A program made the position numbers and the translations under genes. Source: Hyparrhenia diplandra (taxonomy: Eukaryota; Streptophyta; Magnoliopsida; Poales; Poaceae). From it: DNA of 64,000 bases. Below are positions 34,103 to 44,961 of the stretch, piece by piece. The DNA lies in NCBI GenBank assembly GCA_015847255.1, contig JADLZK010002792.1, positions 1 to 64,000 of the forward strand, in the 5' to 3' direction. The notes under the pieces are model-generated. The model was not told the DNA's origin. It was given only the letters and a program-made list of their open reading frames with translations, and did not search any database. How positions within the stretch are numbered: position 1 is the stretch's first letter; every line of letters begins with the position of its first letter.

Positions 34103-35690
34103 GGTCGAAACTGAGAGAGGAATTGAGGCCAATGTACTAGAGGAAGTCCCCAGAATCTGGCCTTTCTTGCTCCTCTCTTGTTTCCTTCTGCACCCGCCAA
34201 ATTCAGCAGACGAGTGAGAGAGAGAGATGTCACAGCAGAGATCATCAGGCGACGACAGACATCTTGTACAACTTGCTAGACAGCATCATAAGGTGAAGAC
34301 AGTCAGATAGCAGCAACCCTCCTACAGCAGGTAGCTGTTGCTTATGAGACTGGACAAGCTTGCTTCTTGATTGTTAGGTGCTGCAAGAACAGAAAGAATT
34401 AGAGGTTATCATCATAATCCAAAGCGAGAAGAAACTAACAACTAACAAGCATCAAAACAAGACAAGAATGATTCTCCCCATGACATATAATCCACTCTAG
34501 CACCATTCCTGTTCTACATGGACTGTAATAGAGAAGACAAGGAAGCTTCCTCGTGATACACTCAAGCAGTCATGCAATCAATAAACCCCAACACTTCACA
34601 TGATTAAAGTAAGCATCCACATTTGTTTAGGAAAAGTTGACACACACAAGGAGTGGACTACCACTTGCCATACAATTGTTGACCATTAGGTGGTTTTTAA
34701 AATGTACATGTTGAAGCTATAATATGGAAAAAAGATGCATCTTCTGCAGTTGTATCATTTCAGATTCGAGCTGTCCCTTCACTCTTCCATCAAAAGCAGT
34801 ATAGCAATTTGGTTAGCTTACCCCCGAACCTCTGTCAACTGATGAGATCCAGAGGCATGCCACTAAATTCCACACGGCAACCAAAACAAGAAACCTGGAA
34901 ACCCCAAATCACAGCTCTTCCTGGTAGATGAATGGATCAGCCACCTCATCGCATCTCATCTCAGAAGGGATAGTCAAAACTGTAAGCAATTGTCAAAGGT
35001 GGTCCTTTTACTACAGGGACGAGCTAAATCTACACTAGGGTGGTAGCTCTGCACAGGCACAAACTCCGATCGACACAGATCCGCTTCCGGTAAAAGCAGA
35101 TGAAGAAACAAACGCCTAATGGTATGGCGTCAAGAGGTAGAAGACTAGCACCAGAATGACTAAGCTTCCATTGATTCACCATGCTGTGCAATCGGGCATC
35201 TCTCCAAGTTGGGAGATTAGTGAATGAAGCAACATAAAAATTGTTTCGCAAGCTACTCGAAATGGAGAAGTGCTGCTAAACATAGTTATTTCCAGCTAAA
35301 CATGCCACCCTTTGCTCTCCCGGCTATTCTATTAAAAAACGAAGCAAAAATGGCAAGAAAAAATACAGACTCGGAGGAATTGGTGAAATGAACACCAGCG
35401 GAAACGGACAACCCCAGGAAAGTCGAGGAGAAGGAGCCCCCACCGGTACCTGATCCAATGCGGAGCCCAGGAATTGGTGGATTGCGCCGTCCAAGTCGCA
35501 GATCTGGCACTGCTCCGCCACCGCCGCTGCCGCACTCCGAGAAGGCCAGTCCCTGCCCGACGGCCGGGCGCCGCGCCACCAACTTTCGGTTGCTGGCAGC
35601 ACAGCCCCACCTCCGAGAACCTCCCGGCGCCCCCACTGGCCGCCTCTGCTCCCCAGCTCACTCACTCTTCTTCAATCGTTCCTGGGGTAC
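34103..35690 (-). other. 5' UTR exons and intron of the PI4K gamma gene
   Basis: Upstream of the start codon the leader runs to 34380, where TTCTTGCAG marks an acceptor. A GC-rich exon at 35450 to about 35690 ends with GGATCAG and donor GTACCGGT. Together they imply a leader intron of about 1.07 kb, common for this family. Minus-strand open frames in the GC-rich exon (for example 35286-35636) are not taken as coding. Confidence 0.6.
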
Positions 35691-35958
35691 TGCAGGGGGG
35701 ATGCGCCTCAAGTAGGGGGTGAGGGATGGGTTAGAGAGAGGGGTTAAGGCAGGAGGGTTAACAAATAACCCATGGTTAGGGGAGTGAGGTGGGAGATTGG
35801 TCGAGGTAACGGCCTTTCTCCCTTTGCACTTTGCCACCATCGAAATTCCCTATAATTTCATTCAGGTCCCCATAGTGCTACAACATTTTCCATTCATGGA
35901 AATAAAGGGTTAAGATGATGTAACTATTTAAGGAGGAATGTTTCCCTATAACTACCTA
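35691..35958. promoter_or_regulatory. Probable promoter region of the PI4K gamma gene
   Basis: Lies directly upstream of the inferred 5' UTR exon. Contains several GGGTTA/TTAACCC-type phrases (GGGTTAGAGAGAGGGGTTAAG). No clear TATA box, typical of housekeeping plant promoters. Called from position only. Confidence 0.35.
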
Positions 35959-36547
35959 AGGGCGCATTTGGTTGCCCTAACGTCGGCAAGGCTCCTCAAT
36001 GCATGCTCGCGTTCTTTAGATCCATGTGCTCGGACGCAGACTTGACCCGACGCGTGTAGCCCGCAGCTTAATTGGCCCCCGGTGTTAGATTGCCGGATTG
36101 TGCGCAGTGACGCCAGAGCGCGTATGAGAAACAAGTATTATGCTTGGCGGCAAAGCCGGCTGAATCCCCATTGGCGGAGAGTAAAAGGAAAGAAGGTATG
36201 GAGCGGCGTCGCCATTGTCGGCCTGAAAGCCGGCGGTATACGTGCTCATGCTCCCGCTCAATGCTTTTGCTTTGCGCTCACTACTGCATTGGCTACATGT
36301 GGTGTTGTAGAGCTACGACTATCGTTGTCGCGTAATTGGAAGCCACACCGAGTTTATTACGCTGGTCGAATGGGCGATCATCGCCCCTTGCTCCGAGGAG
36401 GAAAAGAGAGAAGCCGACCAACCAACAAATTGAGGTTGCATGTAACGCGAGCCAAACAATTGAGGTTGGATGCATTGAGCCTCTCTCGTGGGCGCCTAGC
36501 TCCTAGATGCAAGCCTCGCTACCTAGAGATGAGAACCAAATGCGCTC
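35959..36547. mobile_element. Probable non-autonomous TIR element
   Basis: Left end GGGCGCATTTGGTTGCCC and right end GAGAACCAAATGCGCTC form an inverted pair of about 15 bp, typical of TGTTTGGTT-type hAT or Harbinger ends. The interior holds a 165-codon plus frame (36082-36579) that overruns the right end and has no recognised domain. No matching target duplication. Confidence 0.5.
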
Positions 36548-36824
36548 ATTTACCTATCTGGACTAGATATACGAAATGAAACTCTAGCCACCACTCGTCT
36601 CTCTCTGTCTTCTCTCGATCACACGTCCATGCCACACACTCCTTCTACCCCTCGCTTTCTTAGCATCCAGGCGGAGATGGGGGGAGTCGTGGTCCCGACA
36701 GAGGAGGGTGGCGCACCCGACGGCAAGAGGCCGCACCCCGGCAGCAAGGGTCACACCAAGCGGTGGTATGTAGGAGGTCGCAACCCTAAGCAGACCTGAA
36801 TCCGGCAGCAGTGGCGTGCTCAAG

Positions 36825-36955
36825 GCCCATTTTCAGGGGGAGGCGCAATAGGCAGGATCCTTGGTGGAGGCACAAGTACATGCGGCCTCCGGTAATGTCG
36901 CAGGGCCCGCCCATCTTGAGGGGAGGCACGATAGATAGGATCCTTGGTGGAGGAG
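36825..36955. repeat. Two diverged tandem units with core GGATCCTTGGTGGAGG
   Basis: Unit 1 near 36829-36872 and unit 2 near 36910-36953, each reading CCCAT, a G-rich stretch, then AGGATCCTTGGTGGAGG. Offset about 81 bp. No known function. Confidence 0.55.
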
Positions 36956-38789
36956 CGACACCGACGACGATGACCATCTAAAAAAAGATGATCAACGGAG
37001 ATGAACACACCGACCGCCCGCGACAATGAAGATTAGTCGAGATCAAAAAGTGGCCTATTAATATTTCATAAAGTTAAGCATAGAATTTATAAGGTTTTTC
37101 ATGAAAGGTAGGCTCAATGTACTAAGGGCATCTTCAAGGTTCCAAAACACACTCCCAATCTTGATATCTTAAAGATTAACAAAATCACTATCTAACAACT
37201 CCTTATCTCAAATCACAATCTTAGAACACTAGGAAAGGTCAATCCAATCGCGTGGAAATTTAGAGGTTGAAGGACATTTCTTGAGAGCGGAGTTTTTGAA
37301 ATGATCGGAGAAACCCAACAAGTGAGATAGCTCCTAACTTACTAGCCATCTGAAAGACTCTTCGATTTTGTAATTGCTTTTTTAGAACTGTTGGAGATGG
37401 TACCATTTTTTTTTGGGTCATTTTTTAGAAATCGAACAAGTGCGCTCTAATTTACCATTTATTCTGGGTTCATTTAAAATTAGTCCCGAAGGGTGTTTAA
37501 GTAAAAAAAGCTAAACCCGGGTTTAATTCGGCTTTAAGCGAAGTTGTTTTGGTATGTTGGAGCTTTGCATAACCCAGGGAAAAAGAGGCACAATGACGAC
37601 GTGTAAATGTCTTGTATTGTCAGTTGTTGTGATTTGTCTTTATTTTAGTGCACAGCGTGTCATGATCATCTGTCTATCTAAACATTACGTGTAAAAGATA
37701 CGTATGGTTTCGCTAGAATGCACAACAACTCAGTCAGTTAGCTATGGCTGCAACTCATACATCTCTTCGCCGGCCGAACACGAAAGGATGCACATGTCAT
37801 ACTCGTGACACTGGGACAGCGAGAAGCTTCACATCCCTGCAGGCTGCAGCAGAGCTGCTCTATGGTGCTGCCCTTTTGGCTTGGATCAATCGATGATGTG
37901 TAGTGTGTAGTGTGTAGTGTAGCATGGTTTTGTTGTGTACTGATCGTGACAGGGCTAGCGGAGCTAATATCCATGCAGCTCCCAAGCAAAAACCAGGTTC
38001 CCTGCACACAGGAAGTCAGTAGTCGTCGTCAGGGGAAACCGGCGTACGTACTCTCGCCGGTGTCCCGGCGGCGTTTCAGCAATGCATTTGGTGCGCTCCA
38101 CGTCAAGCGTGTGTCCAACCCATGCCGGTTTGTTGTGAAAAAAAAAAAACATGCCGGTTTCCTGATCAAATCAAGGGACAAGAAGAGATAAGGCTCATGA
38201 TGTGGTCTGGGGGTGTTTTCTCCTGGTATACGTACGTTCACGGCACCGGCAGCAGCAACTTGCGAGTGCAAACGACGCGTGCGTGCAACGCTCCTGGTGT
38301 GACACACGTATACGTACCTTGTGAACTTTTTGTTGCAACAAGTTCGTGACAAAGTTAGCTAGCTTCTTTTCTGTTGGTTTGTTTCGTCTTTATGCTCCTT
38401 TTCTTGCCGTGAATCGCTGCATGCATGTTAGCTTTGGCTTTGTTTGTGATGTCCTTCTGATTCACTCAGGCATGAGCAATGACAATGTTGAGGATGTTTG
38501 TCTGCACTCATGGCAAATGGTAGCCAGCACACATTTTTTGAAAGATGATTGTTAGCTAAAGTTTAATAATAAATGTGTGGATCTTGCCTTCCGACAAGAC
38601 ATGCTTTATTTATTATTTATGTTTGAGAATGAGAACGTTGTATGTAATAAGAATGAGAATGCATTATTTGTTAATGCAAGCAAGAAAATAAAAAATTGAT
38701 TCCTTCATCAAAATTATGGCACTGTTGTTAAGGCCATATTTCGAGGGGGAGAAAAGAACGCTTACGTAAAAGAATCAATCCTCCCCCAC
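36956..38789. other. Intergenic DNA, no gene recognised
   Basis: Mostly AT-rich. Notable only for a GTGTAGTGTGTAGTGTGTAG microsatellite at about 37898 and paired TACGTACG-rich text near 38045 and 38230. Plus frame 37910-38191 and its minus partner are low-complexity shadows. Confidence 0.4.
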
Positions 38790-39950
38790 TACAATTTTTA
38801 GTTTTAGCAAGAAAGGAGCTAAGCGAAGTGCGGGAGTACTAGAATTGATTCACAAAGACATTTGTGGACCTTTACTAGTAACATCTGTGGATGGTTTTTT
38901 ATTCCTTCATCACATTCACGGATGGCTACTCTCGTTATGGATACATCTATCCAATCAAAGAACATTCGGAAGCGTTAGATAAACTTAAGATATTCAAAGC
39001 TAAAGTTGAAAATCAAGATGATCGAAAGATCAAGGTAGTAAGATCAGATTATGAGGGAGTATTGTCGGCATACCCCTTATGGACAGATTTCTAGATCCTT
39101 TTGCAAGGTACCTTACGGAACCAAGCATAGCTGCACAGTCCTCCACGTCGGGGGAGCCTTAGTAGAATGGAGTAGCAGAAAGGCATAACCGTACCTTAAT
39201 GGATATGCACTGCCGGTTAACTTGTGGATAGAGGTGTTAAAAACCGCTATTCACATAATTAACTGTGTGCCAAGCAAGTCAGTCATAAAAACACCATATG
39301 AGTTGAGAACGGTGCAGAGAACCCTTACTCCATTATATGTGGGTATGGGTATCCCGACAAAAGCGAAAAGTATTTAACCCAAACTTAGAAAAGCTAGATC
39401 TCAAGACAGTGAGCTGCCATTTCATTGGCTATCAAAGAAATCAAAGGGATATCATTTTTTATCCAAACAGATACACCGAGTTTATAGAGTCGAATGCTAG
39501 TTTTTCCTAGAGCAATAGATGATCAGGGGGAGCATGGTAGCGCGTGAAATTAACCTTAAGGAGAAGTAGACATTCGTGCCTACTCCGATGGTGCAAGAAC
39601 CTATTTTACGCTACCTGTTGTTGCTGAATCCACATCATGAGACACCGTGGTTGCGACACCTATTATTTGTTCGCCTATTGGCAATAGCGACCAATAATTC
39701 GAAACGTACTTCAGGAGCCGAGTGAAGCTGTTGTCGCGCAATAACGACAGTAGCCTCAAAATGAACAGACCTAAGTGGACAAATTGCTAGGTACAAAGCC
39801 TTACGGCGGAACCTTAAAGAGCTAGAAAGTCCTCAATTTCAGATGACTACATCGTCTATGAATACGAAGAAGTTCAGATAGAGGGTGATCCCACTTCATT
39901 TGAAGAAGACATCAGAAGCGCCACTGATGGAATATCGACGTCGCCATGGA
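38790..39950 (+). mobile_element. Ty1/Copia integrase fragment, degenerate
   Basis: Reads as the Copia integrase core with frame changes: HKDICGPLLVTSVDG (about 38852), FITFTDGYSRYGYIYPIKEH (38905-38964), KIKVVRSDYEG (about 39024), an NGVAERHNRTLMDM-like stretch with a lost base (about 39170), and INCVPSKSVIKTPYELRT (39260-39310). The downstream C-terminal linker (YIVYEYEEVQIEGDPTSFEE, about 39855-39905) is followed by loss of match. No RT, gag or LTR pair is attached. Relict. Confidence 0.75.
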
Positions 39951-41289
39951 AGTGACCATCGCTGACGGTCGTAACCTAATCTCTCTATCATTATGTTTTC
40001 TAGTAGGCGTTGTATAGAAACTTCACTGTTATTATTCATATACTTGTTCCCAAATCCGATTTACTGCTAGAAGATCCACTCTATTTTCTGTCAATAAGAA
40101 GGAAACATTTGTTAATGTTGACACCAAAGTATATACTTTCAGAGCATGGCCTTCAACGTTTGTATAACCTTTACTATAACCCATTATGATTTCAGACTTG
40201 TAGTTATATTAAGAGTCTAATTCAACTTGTATGTGTAGATCAAGAAGATAAACATATGCATTGAGAGTTTTCTCGACATGCACGAGAAAATCTTTTTCTT
40301 AAGGATGTGTAGAGTGTAGGTATACGATGCCGTCAGCTAGCCGGCTTTTGGTCTCCAACGTGTGTAGCTGTTTCAACTCGTATTCACTCGTCACTGTGCC
40401 AGCTGGTCCTCACCTCTATACATAGTGCGCAATGCGACGGGGGCCCACTAACCATTAGGGTTAGACGCCCCCCATCAGGGCGTGATCAAGGGGATTGGGC
40501 CAGCCGTTGGGTTGGGCTCCTTTGAGATCAATCCTAACACTTATTCCTTGCAACAAATAAATTAATTAGTGTTACCGCCTATGCATTGCAAAAGAGAGGG
40601 GTTTCACTTGTAGTGACGCGCGCCCTATAGCTCACCTCCGCCGCGCGGCCGTGCTGCCGTTGCGCGCTCGAGTCGATCAATATTGGCAAATAAAAAGAAG
40701 GACGCAAAAACACACGGGAGAAAACGACGTGCCACATACATGTCCGAGGTCGAGTTGCGCCGGCGATCCATGGACGGCGACGTGCACGGACGCGGCAACG
40801 GTGTCGTAAGGAGTTAGCATTGGAAGAACCTCCGGCTGGCCGGCCGGACGAGTCTCCGATCCGTCGCTTTACTTTATTTTCCAGCTCAGACTGACAACGA
40901 TCGGTCCATCGGTTTCGTGCCAATTGCCATCCTTTTCTTTGCTCTACCAATGACGTACGTACCAAGTGATGATTGGTACGTACTCCTATATACGCTTCCA
41001 TCTAGAGCCAGGGACGTACGCTAGCTACGCGCACAGACAAAAGTACACTAGTTACAATTAACATGGACTTTATTCTTACTGATTGTGTGTGTAATCGATA
41101 GGTGTGGTCCAGTGCAATCGGAGGGCCGTGTGAACATGACTTAAAAGTTTACTCTTTTCCTTTCGAGAATATTATAAATAATTATTTTGAAACAATAATT
41201 TACACTCATTACATGGAGTTATACAATTGTAAATCAACTTGTTAAAAAATTTAAGGTCAAAAGAAATTGTATGACACTCTACAAGTGAT
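39951..41289. other. Intergenic DNA, possible LTR remnant
   Basis: On the minus strand TGTTAGGATTGATCTC at about 40545 resembles an LTR start, with CTATGTATAG below it as a possible TATA box (about 40425). No partner LTR or coding region confirms it. The 140-codon minus frame at 40579-41001 has no recognised motif. Confidence 0.35.
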
Positions 41290-41359
41290 TACTCCCTCTG
41301 TCCCGGAGTGCTTCCCTCGAAAATCGCATCTGTGCAGAGACAATGGGACGGATGGAGTA
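41290..41359. mobile_element. Very short Stowaway-like MITE remnant
   Basis: 70 bp: TACTCCCTCTGTCCCGGAGT at the left, GGGACGGATGGAGTA at the right, TA at both edges. Little more than two TIRs, so an internal deletion derivative. Confidence 0.65.
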
Positions 41360-42245
41360 TATATCAATCCTAGACTTGCTCACTACCCCATGTGTATATG
41401 GGGAAAACATCGTAAAACCATTTGCACCAATTGCTATGACGATACCACAGGACCAAAACAAGTGAACTAAGTTTCTAGAGGATAGCCATGTACATAGACG
41501 ATGGATGACTAAAGATACCACCTGCAAAGTAGAGTAGAATAAGAATTTTTTTTATTTTATTTTCGCATATATAAACAAAGTGACCACCAAGTAGTTGTCG
41601 CCCGCCGGCAGAATGTTCTAGATCGACCCTCTGATGCTAATATACGTTAAAAGTCGTAAGCGTGCATAACTGCAACGATAATCGCCATGTGTGAATTGAT
41701 TAGTTTTATTTCCATTCCGATCCATCCCTAGTACTGTACGTCTCAGCCCACGAGGTTTCAACACCTTTCTGAACATTGTTTCCAACGTGGTGACGATGAT
41801 GCGAGGGAGACTGCAGCAGATTTCTCAAACTCTGTGGGTGTTTGATGAAATCCTATGGGCTCTCCCTCCGTTAGAGACCCCTAGTTTAGGCTCATAAATA
41901 TATATTATTTTTATATTATTAGGAGCCGTAGCGTGCGTCAGCTTCGTCTCAGGAACAAGAAGGACCATCAGCCGTTTAATTTCTCTGTCTATGCACTTGA
42001 ACAGGCCGTTGAGATGCAATCATGGTTGCACTTTGCTGTCGTGGCGGTTGAGGCGATTAACCGCTAGCTGATGGGGACTATGCTGGCTGCTGCCTGGTTG
42101 AGGTGTCACCGGTCGTTGGCACAATTATCCACTCCACGTCAACGAAAAGGTGCACGCCATGCATCTTTGGGTTTGGGTTGCAAGTTGCAACATTGTCCGG
42201 CCACTTGTTCGCATCATCAGCCGAGCTGTGTCCGCGTAAACACCA
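41360..42245. other. Intergenic DNA, no gene recognised
   Basis: AT-rich with short overlapping frames at 42071-42342 on both strands that are low-complexity. No element ends found. Confidence 0.4.
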
Positions 42246-42249
42246 ACGA

Positions 42250-42277
42250 CGCCCCCCCACCCACCCCCCCACCCCAA
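42250..42277 (-). other. Potential G-quadruplex tract
   Basis: On + the text is CGCCCCCCCACCCACCCCCC followed by CACCCC, so the minus strand has four G-runs of at least three separated by single T bases. Directly followed by a run of A. Matches the G3+N1-7 pattern; function unknown. Confidence 0.6.
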
Positions 42278-42494
42278 AAAAAAAATGCGTGACCGCAAAA
42301 CAAATATCCACGGGGATGACGGCCCCACCAGTATTTCATTAAGAGGGATGACCTCTCACGCAGATCAACCCCAAATCCAGTCATATGCAATGACATCACA
42401 TCTCTTTGAACGGGAGAGCCCACCTCTACTTTGAAACATCGGACCGATGAGGTTTTTTTAACCCTAAACCCCTTAAATTCACTAGCAAATATGA

Positions 42495-42590
42495 GTGGGC
42501 TGGGGATCGAACCCAGCGCCGCCCAAAAAAAAAAAACCCCAGGGGTGTCTCGAGAGAGAGCTAGACCAACTGGGCTACCTTCCGTTGACA
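42495..42590 (-). mobile_element. tRNA-derived SINE head or tRNA pseudogene
   Basis: On the minus strand a box A (TGGTCTAGCTC, 42568-42558) and a box B (GGTTCGATCCC, 42513-42503) are spaced about 45 bp apart, as in RNA polymerase III promoters of tRNAs and SINEs. The start reads GGTAGCCCAGTTGGTCTAGC. The D/anticodon region holds a run of T and cannot fold as a working tRNA. A SINE is most likely, but no tail or target duplication was delimited. Confidence 0.6.
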
Positions 42591-42599
42591 CGGCGTGAC

Positions 42600-43557
42600 T
42601 GCACAACAGTAAATTAAAGTGTAGCCCTAAAGAGGGAAAAAACACAGTAAAAGCGCGGTGGATAGATGCATGTCATCGTATCTGCTTATTATGCGCTAAA
42701 CTAAAATTTGGTGGGATGAGAAATATTCAGCAGTAAGCTAAACTAAAAATTTAAGGTGTTCACAACAGCGCAACATGGGGCTTAATCATTCGGAACTAGT
42801 AGTGCGGTAACAACAGCAATGCGGTAACAATTATTCAGAACTAGTAGTCAAAATTTGAGCTGTTGACAGAAAAATGTAGTCAAAATGATTCAAAATTTGT
42901 GGTATAGACAAATAAATAAATAAATAGGCACAAGTTTGTTTTTTTGAGGAACATAAATAGGCAGAAGTTATCTAGAAAGAAAGCCAGGCTGACCAAACCG
43001 ACTACTGCAATGTTGACTGGCCCAGCCCAAGCCCATCTGACACTTGCTCGAGATTGGCCCATGCTCAGTTTTTATTTCTTGCATTCAACACTATGGAGGT
43101 CTTTTATCACTAGTGACCAAGACCAACGGCTAGTGTCAGCACTCGGCATGGCCCAATGCTTACATGGTTTCAAATCCCACGTTTAATTTTTAGCCTAACG
43201 TAAATCGTAACTAAACTAAAATATAAAAAGATATTCAAGTCCACATGGTTTTTTTTTTTCAGGGTCATGCATTGCATGTATATCATTAAGAAGAAGCATC
43301 TGAATGGTTTTAGGCCATGGTTTTGTATTGACACATGCTTGGTCTATGACCGAAAGGACAGTATGCTTGTACATATTTGGGACTTTAGGTATCACATAAA
43401 TATTGATAATTTTTATATTTATTATTTAAACTTAAAATTGGTAGAGTTCTTTTGGAACACGAGATATATTTTATACTTATTCGATCTGAAAGCTACTACT
43501 ACAAGCCATGAAATCGCCAACAGCTACTTCTCACAACTATGTGTGGCAACACATATA
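42600..43557. other. Intergenic DNA, no gene recognised
   Basis: AT-rich. Short duplicated phrases such as GCGGTAACAA and GGAACTAGTAGT near 42790-42850. Nothing else assigned. Confidence 0.4.
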
Positions 43558-43720
43558 CCCTAAATCCTAATTATAAACTCTAACCTTAACTCTGAACCCT
43601 AAACATTAAACCATAAACATAACTCTAAACCTTAAACACTAGACCCTCAATGCTAAACCATAAACTCCAAAGCCTAAAGCCTAAATCTAGACCCTAAATC
43701 ATAAACACTAAACACTAACG
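43558..43720. repeat. Degenerate telomere-like (CCCTAAA) repeat block
   Basis: About 160 bp made almost wholly of 6-8 bp units close to CCCTAAA (AACCCTAAAC, ACCCTAAATC, AACCATAAAC, AACACTAAAC). Only a few units are exact. An interstitial, decayed tract rather than a chromosome end, because complex sequence continues on both sides. Confidence 0.65.
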
Positions 43721-43777
43721 ACGGAGTGGGACCCTGCTGTCATAGAGACAAGAATGATATATGTGCTACAACACATA

Positions 43778-44096
43778 GGCCCTGTTTGGATGCAAGGGTT
43801 AGAGTTAGATTAGGTTATTTTTTACCCAAATAACCCAAAAGTATCCAAACACATGGGTTAGATTGGGTTATTTTGGCTCTAACCCACCAAAAATAAGTAA
43901 CCCCTCAAGGGGGTGATATTTGGGTTACTTTGGTAGAGCCCACCAATCCAAAGGCACACTAACTTGGAAAAGTGATTGGAAAAGTGCTTCTAACCCTGTC
44001 ATCCAAACTGTCCATGGGTTAGAGTTACTTGAGGGTTAGAGTTAGAGTTAGAAAGTAACTCTAACTCTAACTAAGTTAGAGGATCCAAACACGCCC
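43778..44096. mobile_element. TIR MITE with GGCCCTGTTTGGA ends
   Basis: 319 bp, GGCCCTGTTTGGATGCA to GATCCAAACACGCCC, an imperfect inverted pair. ATA flanks both sides (43775-43777, 44097-44099) as a 3-bp target duplication. The interior has many GGGTTAGAGTTA / TAACTCTAACTC blocks that pair with each other. PIF/Harbinger-like. Confidence 0.7.
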
Positions 44097-44617
44097 ATAG
44101 TTGTGGGAATGATTTTACGATGAAATCACCCAAACACTCGTGAGCGATTGGCTCAGAAAAGTAACTTTGCTCTTATGATTGGCTTTTTTTCTCATCCCCC
44201 TCACTGCACGTTAAATACGTCATCTGATTACAAGTCACACTGCAGAAGCTAGGATATATTAATATATTCCTTTAAACAAAAGGTCACCATGTCACATCGA
44301 CTAGTCTACTAGTACAGCGACTGCTTTTTACACCGCTGCTATCATGCTGGGCACCCCGCTTCTTTTATTTTTCTTTCTTTTTTTTTTTGAGTAAAATGCA
44401 CCGGGGTCCTCAAACTATTGGCCTCCTCTCATCTAGGTACTTTCGAACTATCAAAAGCGACTATCCGAGTCGCGAACTATTGTCGATACACACCAAAGGT
44501 CTAAAACCCGCCACGTCAGCACAATTTTTCAAAGAAGACCCTATCTATTTTCTCTTTTTCACAACTAGCTCCTTTCTCGCCTCCGGTGCTCCCGCGCTCC
44601 TCCTCCGCATGGCTTGG

Positions 44618-44961
44618 TGTCAGCGACATGGATCAAGCAGAGCCATCAGCCCGGCGATAGCAGCGCACAAGACAAGCAAGCACCGGCCCATGGGCCAGGG
44701 CGAGCCGTCGTACTCGCGAGGCCTAACCCGAGGACCCATGGCGGGAGTGGGAGTAAGCGTCAAGTCAAAGACGGAGGGAGGCGAAGCACGTATAAATAGA
44801 AGAGGTTAAGGAAGAGAGGATTATGAAATGAATTACACAATTGTATCCAATTCCTCTGCTACTTCCTCTGTTTCCCCTCGCACGTAATTCGAACATTCTT
44901 TGGAGAATCTACGATATCTATCTAGTTCTTCTTCCTCTGCTGCGACGCGTCTTGCTTATCA
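44618..44961 (+). repeat. 5' LTR of the Gypsy element
   Basis: 344 bp, collinear with the 3' LTR. Contains TATAAATAGAAGAGG (about 44790), the likely promoter box, present in both LTRs. The end is set by comparison with the 3' LTR; the text TTATCAGCTTC just beyond may be a worn primer-binding site. Confidence 0.8.

Noticed and set aside
36082..36579. 165-codon plus-strand open frame as a gene
   Set aside because: It crosses the right end of a probable TIR element, lacks any domain or splice context and has arginine-rich, shadow-like composition.
42495..42590. Functional tRNA gene
   Set aside because: Boxes A and B are present but the region between holds a long T run and cannot form the cloverleaf.
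43558..43720. Chromosome end
   Set aside because: Units are degenerate and unique sequence continues on both sides.
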